32,695 nucleotides of DNA, from the NCBI GenBank assembly GCA_014621425.1, contig JAANBB010000441.1, forward strand, positions 1 through 32,695, given 5' to 3'. Positions 9,318 to 19,367 of this stretch are shown here, in pieces. This DNA comes from Cylindrodendrum hubeiense. Taxonomy: Eukaryota; Ascomycota; Sordariomycetes; Hypocreales; Nectriaceae. The notes beneath the pieces were generated by a model. It had not been told where the DNA came from and did not search any database. It saw only the letters and a list, made by a program, of their open reading frames with translations. The translations under genes and the position numbers were made by a program. The number at the start of each line of letters is the position of its first letter. Within the stretch, counting starts at the first letter, position 1.

Positions 9318-9410
9318 TCCGGTATGGTGTAATGGCTAACATTTCGCGCTCTCATTACTGAGAGATTCATCTGATCCGCGGAGCTCAGGGTTCGATTCCC
9401 TGTACCGGAG
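9318..9410 (+). tRNA. tRNA-Glu(CTC), copy 2, with 21-nt intron
   Basis: Mature sequence is identical to copy 1. The intron carries one extra T (GAGATTCATC). A T5 terminator is at 9415-9419 in the context CTTTTTG. The 5' flank contains TTTCTTAGC and CGATAACGAG, shared with copy 5. Confidence 0.96.
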
Positions 9411-10469
9411 TTTCTTTTTGACCTTTGCTATGGAAAGGCCGATTTTTTGGTAGTAGCAGCGAATTCCCCTGTTCCACGGGCGAGCGCACATCGCTCAGTT
9501 TGTTTGCACCCCTACGGAGGGTATGGATCGGTGCGCCAGCCCTGCTACCTTCCATCCTTTTTTTCGTTATCCTCTCGGCCTAGCTATCGAAAGCTTCCAG
9601 GTGAAATAATGGTGGCGGGCGGTTGACGACTTCAGTCCATGGAAGAAGCGAAGCAGACAAATACCAACAACCAACTACAGATAACTGTGGAAATGGGTCA
9701 CTGTGGAGTCACCGATGGCTGGAATAGATACGCCGAACCCCTTTTGGCCTCCAGGTTCTCCTGATAACGTCGGTGATTGTGACAGCGCTAAGCTTGTAGT
9801 GTGAGAGATGCTGCCAAGTGGATGGTTGCAAACGATGTTGTTTGGGCGATGGTGATTCAATAGATGCGAAATGAATCACCATGGATGTAGATGCCAGAAG
9901 ATTATAGACTAGGTATGCACGGCATGTTAATTCAGTTCCTTTTTGGGTAGTGTCACTCCATCATCCCCCACCCACCTTTCAGCCTCGACCAATCTAGCGG
10001 AGGGGGACTAGTAAACTGCAACGATAGCCACTGGATTTAACACTTGTCACTCTCGAGGATACTACAATCTCATCTAACCCTCCTATTTAGCTCAAGTGCA
10101 CCCTAGACCTCGGCAGTTCATCTCGAATTAGTGTGCGAGGATATGAATGTCCGTTTGCTTAGGGTGAGTGGGCGATGCGTATATTGGCCCACGATGGTCA
10201 CCCGCCCACGCCGCCGCCAACTATCAGATAACCGAACATCCGGATTGCATGGCACCCGTATATTCGCGCCGAATCTGGAAGTGGAATCCTATCATACCCG
10301 GTTGAGGGTCTTCACCACGAACCTACCCCGCTCGTTTGCTATGACAAGAATTATATAGTTCGGTGCGAACAGGACTGGGACATTTGTTCTTGGTCTGTAA
10401 GCCAGTACTCATCTTACCACCCTGAACAAAAATATTGTCACCTGCAGAGGTGAAGAACTATCCAAAATC
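9411..10469. other. Intergenic region before the cupin gene
   Basis: About 1 kb with only short frames lacking domains or codon bias (for example 10131-10358). No RNA gene or repeat is recognised. The cupin promoter should lie at the right end. Confidence 0.4.
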
Positions 10470-10910
10470 ATGTGTCCCACACCCCATAAGTCGGTTATCC
10501 TCGATACTCTATCTCCAAAGAATCCTCCAGAATCATTCCCCGAACCATCCTACGGGAATGCGACATGGCATACCCTATTGTCTTCGCCAGCCACTCCTAC
10601 AGACGGCATGTGCGCAGGCGTTGCGGTCTGCCCTTCTAATGGCACACTTGCCCTCCATCGACATACGCAATCAGAGATATACTACATCCTGTCAGGGTCT
10701 GGTGAGGTGGAAATCGATGGGAAGAGAAACCGAGTGACTGGAGGCATGGTGTTGTGGATACCGGGAGACGCAGAGCATGGTGTTTTTTGTAACGAAGGAG
10801 AGGAGTTGAAATGGCTCTATGTATTTCCTGAGGGTAACTTTGAGAATATCATTTACAGGTTTAGTCACGAAACGGGGGAGTCCAGAAGTCAAGCAATGGC
10901 AAAACTTTAA
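10470..10910 (+). CDS. Small single-domain cupin protein
   Basis: This is an intronless 146-residue protein whose core is one cupin_2 barrel. Motif 1 is GTLALHRHTQSEIYYILSG and motif 2 is GGMVLWIPGDAEHGV. The expected metal ligands are all present: His63, His65, Glu69 and His103. It therefore probably binds a divalent metal such as Fe, Mn, Zn or Ni. Small fungal cupins of this shape act as dioxygenases, isomerases or lyases, and the substrate cannot be told from sequence. There is no signal peptide or membrane segment, so it is probably cytosolic. The start ATG at 10470 gives the usual short N-terminal extension before the barrel. It sits in an accessory-type neighbourhood but is not paired with an obvious partner enzyme. 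Confidence 0.85.
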   Translation: MCPTPHKSVILDTLSPKNPPESFPEPSYGNATWHTLLSSPATPTDGMCAGVAVCPSNGTLALHRHTQSEIYYILSGSGEVEIDGKRNRVTGGMVLWIPGDAEHGVFCNEGEELKWLYVFPEGNFENIIYRFSHETGESRSQAMAKL

Positions 10911-11642
10911 GGGTCGGCGCACTTATTATTGCCTCTACATATTAATGATCTTTTCTATTCGCACACACCGGGAAGGTATAACTATAAATTAGGGGCATTT
11001 ACTTAGCTAAGAATGAGGTGCTAAATATGTATACCTAGGTACGATAGTTATGTCTGTGTGTGCGAATAGCAAGACTCATGTTAATTCCGCCAAGTTAGTG
11101 TGGCTTTTTACATTATTAGCGTATCTTCATTCTGAATTCGCAATAGTTATTGAAATCTTCAACGCGAGTAGTTTGGGCGGCGATTAGTTGGGCCTTTCAA
11201 AATCCAAATCGGGCCATGGGCTGTCGAGCCGGGGTCAGGAAGGCATAGATACAAACCCGGCAGCGGAAGGATGAATTACCTGCTATCTGTAGCAAAACGG
11301 GGTCGCATCGTGTCCCAAACGTCCCACATGTGATTGGTTTCATTTAAAAAACAGAAGCTGCAGCAGAGTTAACGGTATCGGGTTTCAGAAAGGATTGAAC
11401 CCCATGCAAATGGGGCCAACTGAGACACGAGCGTTGATCCTTTGTTGCGACCCAAACCTTTAAGCTTCGGTGGTAAATAGCGGCCGCAAGATCTATGAGC
11501 ACTTAAGATCTGGTGCCATCCACCCTCAATGGTAGAAAATTGAGATATATAATATTTGAACACGTCCCGTCCGCGCCTCCACCCACGCCAAAAGTCAACG
11601 AACCAATCCTTTATTACACCTCATAGCGCAATTGGTCTAGAA
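10911..11642. other. Intergenic region with a possible inverted-repeat element
   Basis: It contains the inverted-repeat element described separately (10955-11069). The rest, to the Hsp70-like start, carries no supported gene. A minus-strand stretch near 11380-11450 has a tRNA-like GGTTCAATCC but does not fold as a tRNA. Confidence 0.45.
10955..11069. mobile_element. Possible MITE-like element with 14-bp perfect terminal inverted repeats
   Basis: The left arm CTATTCGCACACAC (10955-10968) is the exact reverse complement of the right arm (11056-11069). Just inside each arm there is a further shared stretch, ATAACTAT, so the repeats extend imperfectly to about 30 bp. If the terminal TA dinucleotides (10956-10957 and 11067-11068) are the target duplication, the structure resembles a non-autonomous Tc1/mariner-type MITE of about 110 bp. 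There is no coding capacity. It could instead be a chance hairpin. Confidence 0.45.
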
Positions 11643-12971
11643 ATGCGCCCCAACATGCAGTTAGTTTCCGCCATCTTGGTCAGCCTAGTGCTGCCCCAGG
11701 CGGCGTACGGACAGTGGCTTGAAGATTGTACTACAGAAGAAGAGTTTGCAGTCGGATTTGATCTAGGCCAATCATACGGGTGAGTAGTATTGCCAGTGCT
11801 CTTTACTTGGTCGTCAAGCTCAAACGAATCCCACATAGCACATCTGCGGTCTACTTCAGCAATGGAACGACCCGCAACCTCGCTAAAGTATTGGGCAATG
11901 AAAAATACATAAAAATGATGGGTCGACTTCTCGACCACCAATATCGCCCATATGAATCAGCCAATATCTTCGGAGAAACATGGCGGTCATGGAAACGCAC
12001 AATGGGATTATTCCCCACTGATGACTCCGCTGTCCTAGCAGTGCTCATGTCCCAACTAAAAGTTGAAACTGAGGCGGTTCTCAAGGAAGAAATCACTCGA
12101 GTCTCTATCACAGCGCCAACGATAGCATCTTGGGGCGATCGAGGGCGGTTTGACAATGACCTCGATGATGCGCAGGTATTCGCCGGCCTAGAGCCGTGGA
12201 CATCCAACATCTCAGAACCGATGTACCTTGCTGAAAGCCGGGCAGCCCTGGTTGGCAGTGAAATTCAGGTCTGTGAATCATACTTTGGCGAAAGTACCCA
12301 GGAGTTTCAAGGTCAAGGCAGGGGAGTATTCTTCATCAGGTGAGTTCTTTCTCAATACCCGAACTTCTATGACGGCTTTCAATCTCAATCCTTTCCTTCG
12401 ACGACTAATTTCGTCCGCGTTTAGTTTTACAGAAGAGTCGTTACATACGGAGTTCACTCATACCGGGTGTTACCACGGCTGTGATTCAAGAGAACGAAGT
12501 GTTTCGATAGAGACCGAGTTTGGGCTCAGGAATCTATTGCAGCGGGATCGACAGCCACATGGCTGGTTGGAACTGAAATTACGCCTATATTTCCTTGCAT
12601 CACAGTACCTCAAGTGGGTCCAGCAAACTGGCATTGGCTCTTATAACTTGGGCATAATTCTCGCCACTGGAGACGCCAGTATTGCGCTGGAATTCCGTAC
12701 TATCTTGTACGACCTTTCCAACATACTGCCGTGCATGGCACGCCACCCTGACGGGACTCACCACTGCACATACCCCAGCTCTTGGGAAGCGGGCGGGGTC
12801 CAGAAAAGGATTCAGCTTGTCCACTCGGCCGAGTATTCGGTGGGCCCAGCGTTTGCAGCAGCAAGAGGCGCGGCGAACTGGTCGTGGCTGAGGCTTGAGA
12901 GTGAACGCTCTTCCGAGATTGTAGAGGGGCGGGAACATAAAGACGAAACGCAGGTAGAGGAGGATCTTTAA
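11643..12971 (+). CDS. Secreted or ER-lumen Hsp70-like (actin-like ATPase fold) protein
   Basis: Exons are 11643-11779, 11839-12339 and 12425-12971, with GTGAGT donors and CATAG/TTTAG acceptors. Both junctions are phase 2 and restore SYG|TSAVYF and FFI|SFTEES. The product is about 394 residues. It begins with a hydrophobic signal peptide (MQLVSAILVSLVLPQAAYG; Met11655 is an alternative start). Next comes the phosphate-1 loop of the Hsp70/actin fold, VGFDLGQSYGTSAVYF. Near the C-terminus are IILATGDASIALEFR and EYSVGPAFAAARGAANW, which match the adenosine-motif and terminal helix regions of Hsp70-like proteins. There is no substrate-binding domain, so it is not a classical chaperone. The function is unknown; secretion or ER localisation is inferred from the signal peptide. 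It converges on the kinase gene with a 174-bp gap. Confidence 0.75.
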
Positions 12972-13145
12972 TGGGAGAAGGGAATACAAAAACAAATTAA
13001 TCATATTTCAAAGTTGTATCCAATCCACTTCTCGGATAATTCCTAATAGACTGATACTAAACTGCCGGCGAACGGTGACATGTGCAGGGATTCGTAACTG
13101 GCGGTCATTGACATCCAGCGAGTCCGTCTTCGAGATGAGGAAAAT

Positions 13146-13837
13146 TCAGTCACTTTTTTGTCCACTAGAAGGAGGGATAATCTGCTTCAGAATATAGGCT
13201 AAGCCCTCCTCCGGGGTGCCGGTCGAATCCACAAGTATGACTTCGCTGGATGGACGGCAAGGGTTTTCAATCCACTTCTTGAAGAGCGCACGAGAGTCAT
13301 CGCTGTTGAGCGCAGCGCCGACATCTGGCGGTGGACGATCAACGGCTGTTCTCTGGCTCCGCAGGGGAACTCTATCGCGTAGTCGCCGATCCAGCAGGTC
13401 GATGTCGTCAACCCTACACTCGACGTATCTGTATTCATACCCGTACTGTCGAGCAAGGGCGGTTCCCCGGTCCACCACCTCGTCGTAGTTGCAGATGCTG
13501 TCGATGATGACGCTTCGCCCCTGTTTGATCATGTCCTCGGCGAGTATCCAGTCGAAACTATACGTGAGTTTCGCTGACTGATCAAAGAAGATGTCGTTGT
13601 CGAGAAAGAAGGCCTTGATCAAGTCGTGGTTGATGACTACTCCGTCGATCGATCGGGCAAGGAGGTTCGCCATTGTGCTTTTCCCAGAACCTGGAGCACC
13701 CGACATCTGGATGAGCTGTTTGCGCGACAGATACATAGCTTTCGAGTCCTTACTCTGGTATCAGAATCTGAGGATCAATGAAAATCAGGTGTACAGTGAC
13801 TGACCTTGATATCTGGCTCGCCTTCCTTCGCCGTCAT
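13146..13837 (-). CDS. P-loop kinase (AAA_33-type) of unknown substrate
   Basis: Two exons, 13805-13837 and 13146-13754, give 213 residues. The 50-nt intron has donor GTCAGT and acceptor ACCAG. The first exon (MTAKEGEPDIK) joins in phase to SKDSKAMYLSRKQ. An unspliced model starting at Met13736 is shorter by 17 residues. The Walker A loop GAPGSGKST lies at residues 30-38. Later features typical of small phosphotransferases follow: INHDLIKAFF, a SVIIDSICNYDE segment at the Walker B position, and an arginine-rich lid (DRRLRDRVPLRSQR). The family contains ATP-dependent kinases acting on small molecules or nucleic-acid ends, and the substrate cannot be assigned. No targeting signal is seen. It lies in tandem with, and downstream of, the DUF829 gene. 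Confidence 0.85.
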
Positions 13838-14291
13838 ATTCGGGCTGCCAAGGTCCAACGAGTTTCAACTTCCAACTCACGACTACTTTGTAAGCTCCAG
13901 GCGCAGAGGGCTACTGCAGGTGTGTATTTGACGCCCTCCTTGTGGACCTGAGATCAAGGCGTAGTACTTTCTGAGTTTTACCTTGCAGTCGGTGTAACAC
14001 GACGGGAGTCGGGGCTACAACCGACAGACCCCTATTGGCTCAGGTGAAGGGCTCCGGGAAAACGATAAATGCGTACCACGGTACTGGGAAATCGTATTGA
14101 CTACGTTATTGGTTCTTCTAAGACTGTGCATGCAAGTACTCGATTGTGTGTTATTTGCAGTGTGTTATTTGTAGTGTATTATCTATTGTGTTGCGTCGAT
14201 CTATCCGATGCTATGTTGAACGAGTCTAACTATGTCATAATATTGGGCTATCCAAGCGTTAAATTGCATCAAATCCATTTTCTCATTATGC
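13838..14291. other. Spacer between the DUF829 gene and the kinase gene
   Basis: It holds the kinase promoter and the DUF829 3' UTR. The part near 14100-14280 is T-rich. No further gene is supported. Confidence 0.4.
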
Positions 14292-15161
14292 TCAAGGCTT
14301 TGTGTTGATGGCCTGGTCCCACGACTCCTGGATGGCATTCCAGTACTTGTCCGGGAACATGCGCATGTGGCCAACATGGCCGCTGCCCTCAAACATCTCG
14401 CCGTCAGTCTTGTAGCCCTTCTTTGTTGCCAGCGCGCGGTAGGACTCGATGTCGTCCCAGGTGATCAAGTCGTCACCCTTGCCGTAGAGAAATAGCCGCC
14501 TTGCGCTCTTGGACTCAAACGTCTCGTCGTCGATCGCCCGGATGCTGAACACTGCCGGGGCTTCCCTCCCAGTAACCCAACCAACGGCGATGTTCGCGCA
14601 CAGCACCATGGCCCAAATGCTCTGCGTGATGAAAAACGGCCAGGGGAACCAGGCGGCGGTACCCAGAGTCATGGCCCTGGACCATCGCTTCAGGTTCGCC
14701 CACGTCATGTAGGGACTTCCGGGTGTTGAGTCCAGAACCAGGAGCTGGTGGGGGAGCGGCTCATTGTATTTTAGCTTGAATGCATTGAGAGTAGAGGCGT
14801 AGTTGGTGCCGCCGGTGTTGGACATGGCGTGCGCCAAGATGGTGGGTGTCCTGCCGCTTGAAGCCTTCATTGAGTCGAGAACCTTCAGGATGGGCAGCAT
14901 GCTGTCGGATCGCGATTGCAGGTCGGTGAAGAAGGCCTTGGAAATGGGGGCCAGAATCACAATTTGCTTCGAGTGCGGGAAGAGCTCTCGATAGCCGTCA
15001 GCGTATTTGGCGACGTGCTTGGGCAGGCAATCTCCCCATCCGAAGATGAGAACGGCATCTGGGTGGTTTGCAGGCCGCTCGGCATCGTTCTGGGTTTCCT
15101 GGACGAGAATCTGGTCTGAGACGGCGACGAAGCCGGGGATGGAGGGTCCTTTCTTAGCCAT
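14292..15161 (-). CDS. DUF829 (TMEM53/PaxU-like) alpha/beta-hydrolase-fold protein
   Basis: This is an intronless 289-residue protein. The N-terminal strand reads DAVLIFGWGDCLPKHVAKY, the usual DUF829 opening. A nucleophile-elbow-like motif, HAMSNTG, places Ser114 as candidate nucleophile. YGKGDDLITWDD (Asp230/231) and GSGHVGHMRMFPDKYW (His262 or 265) supply the rest of a plausible triad. A hydrophobic stretch at about 170-196 may contact membrane, as in TMEM53. DUF829 includes PaxU, encoded in the paxilline indole-diterpene cluster. That kinship does not make this a pathway gene: no prenyltransferase, cyclase or P450 is nearby. The biochemical activity of the family is unsettled. Its length is normal and the start is in the usual place. 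Confidence 0.88.
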   Translation of the reverse strand: MAKKGPSIPGFVAVSDQILVQETQNDAERPANHPDAVLIFGWGDCLPKHVAKYADGYRELFPHSKQIVILAPISKAFFTDLQSRSDSMLPILKVLDSMKASSGRTPTILAHAMSNTGGTNYASTLNAFKLKYNEPLPHQLLVLDSTPGSPYMTWANLKRWSRAMTLGTAAWFPWPFFITQSIWAMVLCANIAVGWVTGREAPAVFSIRAIDDETFESKSARRLFLYGKGDDLITWDDIESYRALATKKGYKTDGEMFEGSGHVGHMRMFPDKYWNAIQESWDQAINTKP

Positions 15162-17076
15162 TGTGGGTGGTGATGTCCGACTTCGGTTGTTCAGGGAACC
15201 GGTAAAAAAAGACCAAAGAGGATGCGATGGGACGCCATGATAAATATACCGATCTGCCGGGGCGGTGGGTCCCCACGCTTATCAATTCTTCGCAATAACT
15301 TAGCCAACTCGCCGTGTCTTGGCCACACAATCCCTCTAATCGGGGCCGCTAAAGCTTGGCCGTAGCTCGAGCACCGAGCCGCCCGTCCGTCAAAGGATGG
15401 AATGCGCTGACGTGGGAAGTCCGGAGAGGTTGAGATCTCAACATTATCGGCTCCATCAGTTGCGCCGAATCCTGGCTCCAGTGGAGAATTCGAGCGCCGT
15501 GCCGAGGCACAGCGCTGAGTTTCAGCGTCTAGCGCTGTAATTAGGTCCATCTGAAAAGTCCAACGGACTTTCCAGCACTGCCTGGACCCTTAGCCCCTTG
15601 GCATTGGACCCCAGAATACAGCCAAGTGCTGACGTCGCCCATCGATGCCTTTTTCGACCACAGGGCTGACCCATGCGGTGCGCACTCTCGGAGCGATTGC
15701 ATTGACGATGCGCCGAGTTTGAGACGGATCAAAATAGAAATGAAGAGGCCATCACATACTGCAGCTACATGTATCAAATATGAATTGTACGCAACCAAGC
15801 CGATGCGGCAAAGCACGGCCGGTTGAGAACAAAAAATGCCGTTGCTCATTGAGGTCCGGCTTACGGACGTTGGCCGCATATCGCACGAGGGCCGCCCCAA
15901 CCCAATTTAGCGGATCCAGGATGCCTACAGCCCCGGTGCTCAGGTGGGGCCGTGAACCCGACGGAATCGGGACGTTCTCTGTTGCCAATCCCGAATGAGA
16001 ATCCTCCGTCAGTAACCAATTGAGGGGCGATGATCTTACTTCTTCGAAATTCAAGGTTGGCTTAGCCTCATCTCAATACGCACATCGCCTCCACAGTCGT
16101 TAGAAACTTCCCTGGCGAACTGCGCTCCATTTAAACGCATCGCATCCCCCCGGATCTCCTCCTCTCCCTGCGGAGTTTCAGCCAATCTCTAAACGTATCA
16201 ATCTGATCTCAATCAAACGCAAAGACATCTTCCCTTCCATGTCCACTTTGATTCGTCCTGATTTCTCTCCAATCTGGGAGGCCACAGCATCCCACTATTC
16301 ATGAGTATGCCCAAACACCCACATGTCGTAGAGGGAGGGTAGATACAAACAGCAAGGCCATTTTCCAACTATGTCCTCTAATGGTGCTTAGGGAAGAACG
16401 AATGACCAGAGTATTGGCAGGGATTTCCAGAACACGGTGCTGTAGCACCTGTCTCCCCACGTGCAAAGATTCAAAGAGAATATGTTGGTCCTAAGGAGAG
16501 GTTCATCAGTCGTATGTCAATGTACAATATGGATAGTTTCTAGCGTCTGTTCAAAATTGGCCTGTCAGAGAGTTTAATCATTCTCTATGCACTGGTTTGC
16601 CGCTTCATCATGCACAACCAGTCCACGGCAGTGATCCGATTAACCCTTACGAGCCAACTTGAGAACAGCCGCCTAAAGTATTCAAGCCTCGTACGAATGA
16701 GGGTAGAACCCCGATTTCATCATGCTTCTATCGTAAATGTGCTACATATGTCATCAAATTACAATTCTATTGAATTGATATTCAAATGATCATCAACCAG
16801 GAGGCGCGATGAGATGTGAATAGGAGAACTATCAGTTGAAGAAAGGATGCAGCAAAACATTCAGGAAAGCATCATAGTCCGGGAATTGGTGATAGACATG
16901 CGTGCTATATACCTTAGAGTCCTTCCGAGAACGAAGAGAAAAGTTAACTGGCTTAAAATGACTCTTTGCTCTGCTCGACGCTTCCGGTAGCATTGGAATC
17001 GACCGAACGCTAGTATTAAATCTGAACCGAATCTGATGTGTCCATAGCTCACATTTTCGTCGAAATTTTCATCAAA
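15162..17076. other. Long gene-poor stretch
   Basis: Minus-strand frames at 15191-16054 are open but have no codon bias or domain. At about 16130-16240 there is a C/T-rich leader-like tract followed by ATG at 16239 and a frame of only 21 codons (MSTLIRPDFSPIWEATASHY...). This may be a promoter-like remnant or the first exon of an unrecognised gene. From 16560 to 17050 the DNA is AT-richer and featureless. No repeat or RNA gene is recognised before the first tRNA-Gly. Confidence 0.4.
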
Positions 17077-17158
17077 GCGTTATTGGTTTAGTGGTAAAAT
17101 TCTCCGTTGCCATTCGTGTAACGTCGGGGAGCCCTGGGTTCGATTCCCAGATAACGCA
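17077..17158 (+). tRNA. tRNA-Gly(GCC), copy 1, with 11-nt intron
   Basis: The acceptor stem GCGTTAT pairs with ATAACGC, with discriminator A. The D-arm TGGTTTAGTGG, anticodon loop TTGCCA and T-arm GGGTTCGATTCCC are all present. The intron TTCGTGTAACG follows position 37, and its GTAACG can pair with the CGTTGC around the anticodon through one G-T wobble. The mature length is 71 nt. T-runs follow at 17191-17198 and 17206-17210 (CTTTTTG). Confidence 0.96.
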
Positions 17159-17298
17159 TCAGCAGCAACATGGGTCCAGTACGGATTCTGTTTTTTTTGA
17201 AGTTCTTTTTGCCCAAATTTCACGCTAATCTTCGCACCCTTGAGGTGATCCAACATCACCTCCGTCCATCAAGTGGGGATAACCTCACATCTATCACA

Positions 17299-17380
17299 GC
17301 GTGATTGGTTTAGTGGTAAAATTCTCCGTTGCCATTCGAGCAACGTCGGGGAGCCCTGGGTTCGATTCCCAGATCACGCA
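17299..17380 (+). tRNA. tRNA-Gly(GCC), copy 2, with 11-nt intron
   Basis: It matches copy 1 except for a compensatory acceptor-stem change (GCGTGAT pairs with ATCACGC) and the intron TTCGAGCAACG, which pairs perfectly with CGTTGC. The covariation supports a functional gene. A T5 terminator is at 17411-17415 in context CTTTTTG. Confidence 0.96.
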
Positions 17381-18251
17381 ATGATCATGTCCTAGTCATA
17401 GGACTATTCCTTTTTGGCGGTGAAGTTGAATTGTTCAAGGTCACACAGAGCCAGCTAGGTATGCCAAGATAGCCAAGTCATTCATACATACATACATACA
17501 TAGCCCAGCCTTTTCTGTTTTTGCCTTTGAAGTTTGTGGGGGACATTCTCCAGTAGTCCCAAACTGCTGGCTCTCTTTAATTGCCTGTGTATTCAATCAA
17601 CTGTTCACATTGTGCAGCATATTATTGACACTTTGTTAAAACTACTGCTTGGAGATCAAATGCAAATGCAAAGATTGGAGAGAAAAGGGCTTGAATTATA
17701 GCAAGGAAATGCGCTGGGCCAATTGCTTCTCTGATGTCACAGTCGGATACAGGCAGGACCTAACTCAAGCTCAATAAGCGACTTCAGGGCCAACTCGAGA
17801 GTAGTACCGGGTAGACCTTGGATACACAGTTCTCAGATTCCCTTCATTCAACCTCGCTGTATGTAGTCCTTACTTTACTACTAATCTGAGAGACAGCTTG
17901 ACGTAGTTGTTATATCAATCTTTGGTACTTTCAGTCACCATGTGAAGTCCTCTCGACAATAAGGAATAAGGTGTTCCTTGACCATACTTTGCTATCAGCA
18001 ACAAGTCCTTTCATCCAGTGATACGAATTAATTGTGGCTGTCTCTGAACTTAGGTCCCTCCGATACCTACCCCAACCCTCCTCAACACTTCGGATCACAT
18101 TAGCTAATGTGTCCTCTGCCTGCTTTTTGCATCAAATGAGATTTCAGAGTAGACATGCTGGGTCAATCCGACCAAACAGAGGATGAACCAAAAAGAGAGA
18201 CCTTCTCACCTTCCTTGCCTAGGGAGGGGGATGGCAAAAAGAAACTTGTGA
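17381..18251. other. Spacer between the two tRNA-Gly pairs
   Basis: It contains a short (CATA)5 microsatellite at 17483-17502 and otherwise AT-rich sequence without a supported ORF. The terminator of tRNA-Gly copy 3 lies at its right edge (18236-18240, minus strand). Confidence 0.45.
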
Positions 18252-18333
18252 TGCGTTATCTGGGAATCGAACCCAGGGCTCCCCGACGTTGCTCGAATGG
18301 CAACGGAGAATTTTACCACTAAACCAATAACGC
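18252..18333 (-). tRNA. tRNA-Gly(GCC), copy 3, with 11-nt intron
   Basis: On the minus strand it has the GCGTTAT/ATAACGC acceptor stem and the intron TTCGAGCAACG, fully complementary to the anticodon-arm CGTTGC. The minus-strand T5 terminator is at 18240-18236 (CTTTTTG). Confidence 0.96.
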
Positions 18334-18937
18334 TGGTTTGTTAATGAAGATTTGCTTCGAAATGAGGAATATGTGCGTTTTGACGGAGGTGTGGGGCCGG
18401 AGGATGCCATGAAGCGGGGCGTAAAGTAAAGCGGAGTCGCCATCACAGCCTGGAACAGAGAAATTTTTATATTTCTCTTCTTAGTTTGATCGCAACAAAT
18501 CAGTACTAATAGTAATGTCAGACAGAGGGATTTGATAAGGGGGTTATACTGAACAGTGTAGTACAGGATAAGAGTTTGGCATACATGCACACAAAATGCA
18601 GTTCTCTTCCAATACCTGGAGAGATGACTTTCTACATTGTCAACAAGATCTAAATAAAGACAACGCAATTCTCTTTCTTGGCAATACAATGGATTATGTT
18701 TGCTCTCCTCTAAACCAATAGCCGTTAACAGGGTATATTCGAGCTATAGTTTCATCATAATTGAATCACTCATAAAACACGAAACTTCCTTCCCTAACAA
18801 TTATAGGGTAGGTATCAGCTCACACATTTGGCAGCCAGCCAAACAAGGAATGGCAATTGTCGATCAGAGAAGTAAAAAGATAACCACTGTAAAAGCAAAA
18901 AGAAATGTTAGATTTACTGATCTCTGACTGAGAATAG
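18334..18937. other. Spacer between tRNA-Gly copies 3 and 4
   Basis: AT-rich, with no supported ORF. A 12-base stretch near 18713 (taaaccaatagc) resembles the 5' end of tRNA-Gly read on the minus strand, but nothing else of the tRNA follows. Confidence 0.4.
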
Positions 18938-19019
18938 TGCGTTATCTGGGAATCGAACCCAGGGCTCCCCGACGTTACTCGAATGGCAACGGAGAATTTT
19001 ACCACTAAACCAATAACGC
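18938..19019 (-). tRNA. tRNA-Gly(GCC), copy 4, with 11-nt intron
   Basis: Mature sequence equals copies 1 and 3. The intron is TTCGAGTAACG, keeping the anticodon-arm pairing through one G-T wobble. The minus-strand T5 terminator is at 18901-18897 (CTTTTTG). Confidence 0.96.
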
Positions 19020-19367
19020 TTCTTGTTGAAGATCAGGCTCGCAATAATCTGCCAAGTACCCCAACCGCTTCAACAGTCTTGACACACTGTAAGAAGGCAC
19101 ATGAGCGAAGTGCATCACTTCGTGATTAAGCGGGGGGCTTGAAACAGTTTGAATAAGACCACCTTAAAATGTTCTATTGGTATAAATAATCTAACTGCAA
19201 TGCTATATCTGTACTCATCCATATTAATTATCCTGTCCCTCACAACTACTACTCACGGACCAAAGCCCAGTTCTATCAGCTCGTCCACTTGCTCGACCAT
19301 AATTCCTGTTTCTAAAAGAGCTTCCAGACGACATATCATTCTGAACCCTCTTCTCCGTAACTAAGTC
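19020..19367. other. Spacer between tRNA-Gly copy 4 and the acetyltransferase 3' end
   Basis: No ORF with coding character is seen. It probably contains the promoter of tRNA-Gly copy 4 and the 3' UTR of the acetyltransferase gene. Confidence 0.4.

Noticed and set aside
11380..11460. tRNA-like T-arm (GGTTCAATCC) and D-arm-like CTCAGTTGG on the minus strand
   Set aside because: T-stem does not pair and no acceptor or anticodon stem can be formed.
18713..18725. Possible tRNA-Gly fragment
   Set aside because: Only about 12 matching bases, no further tRNA arms; could be chance.
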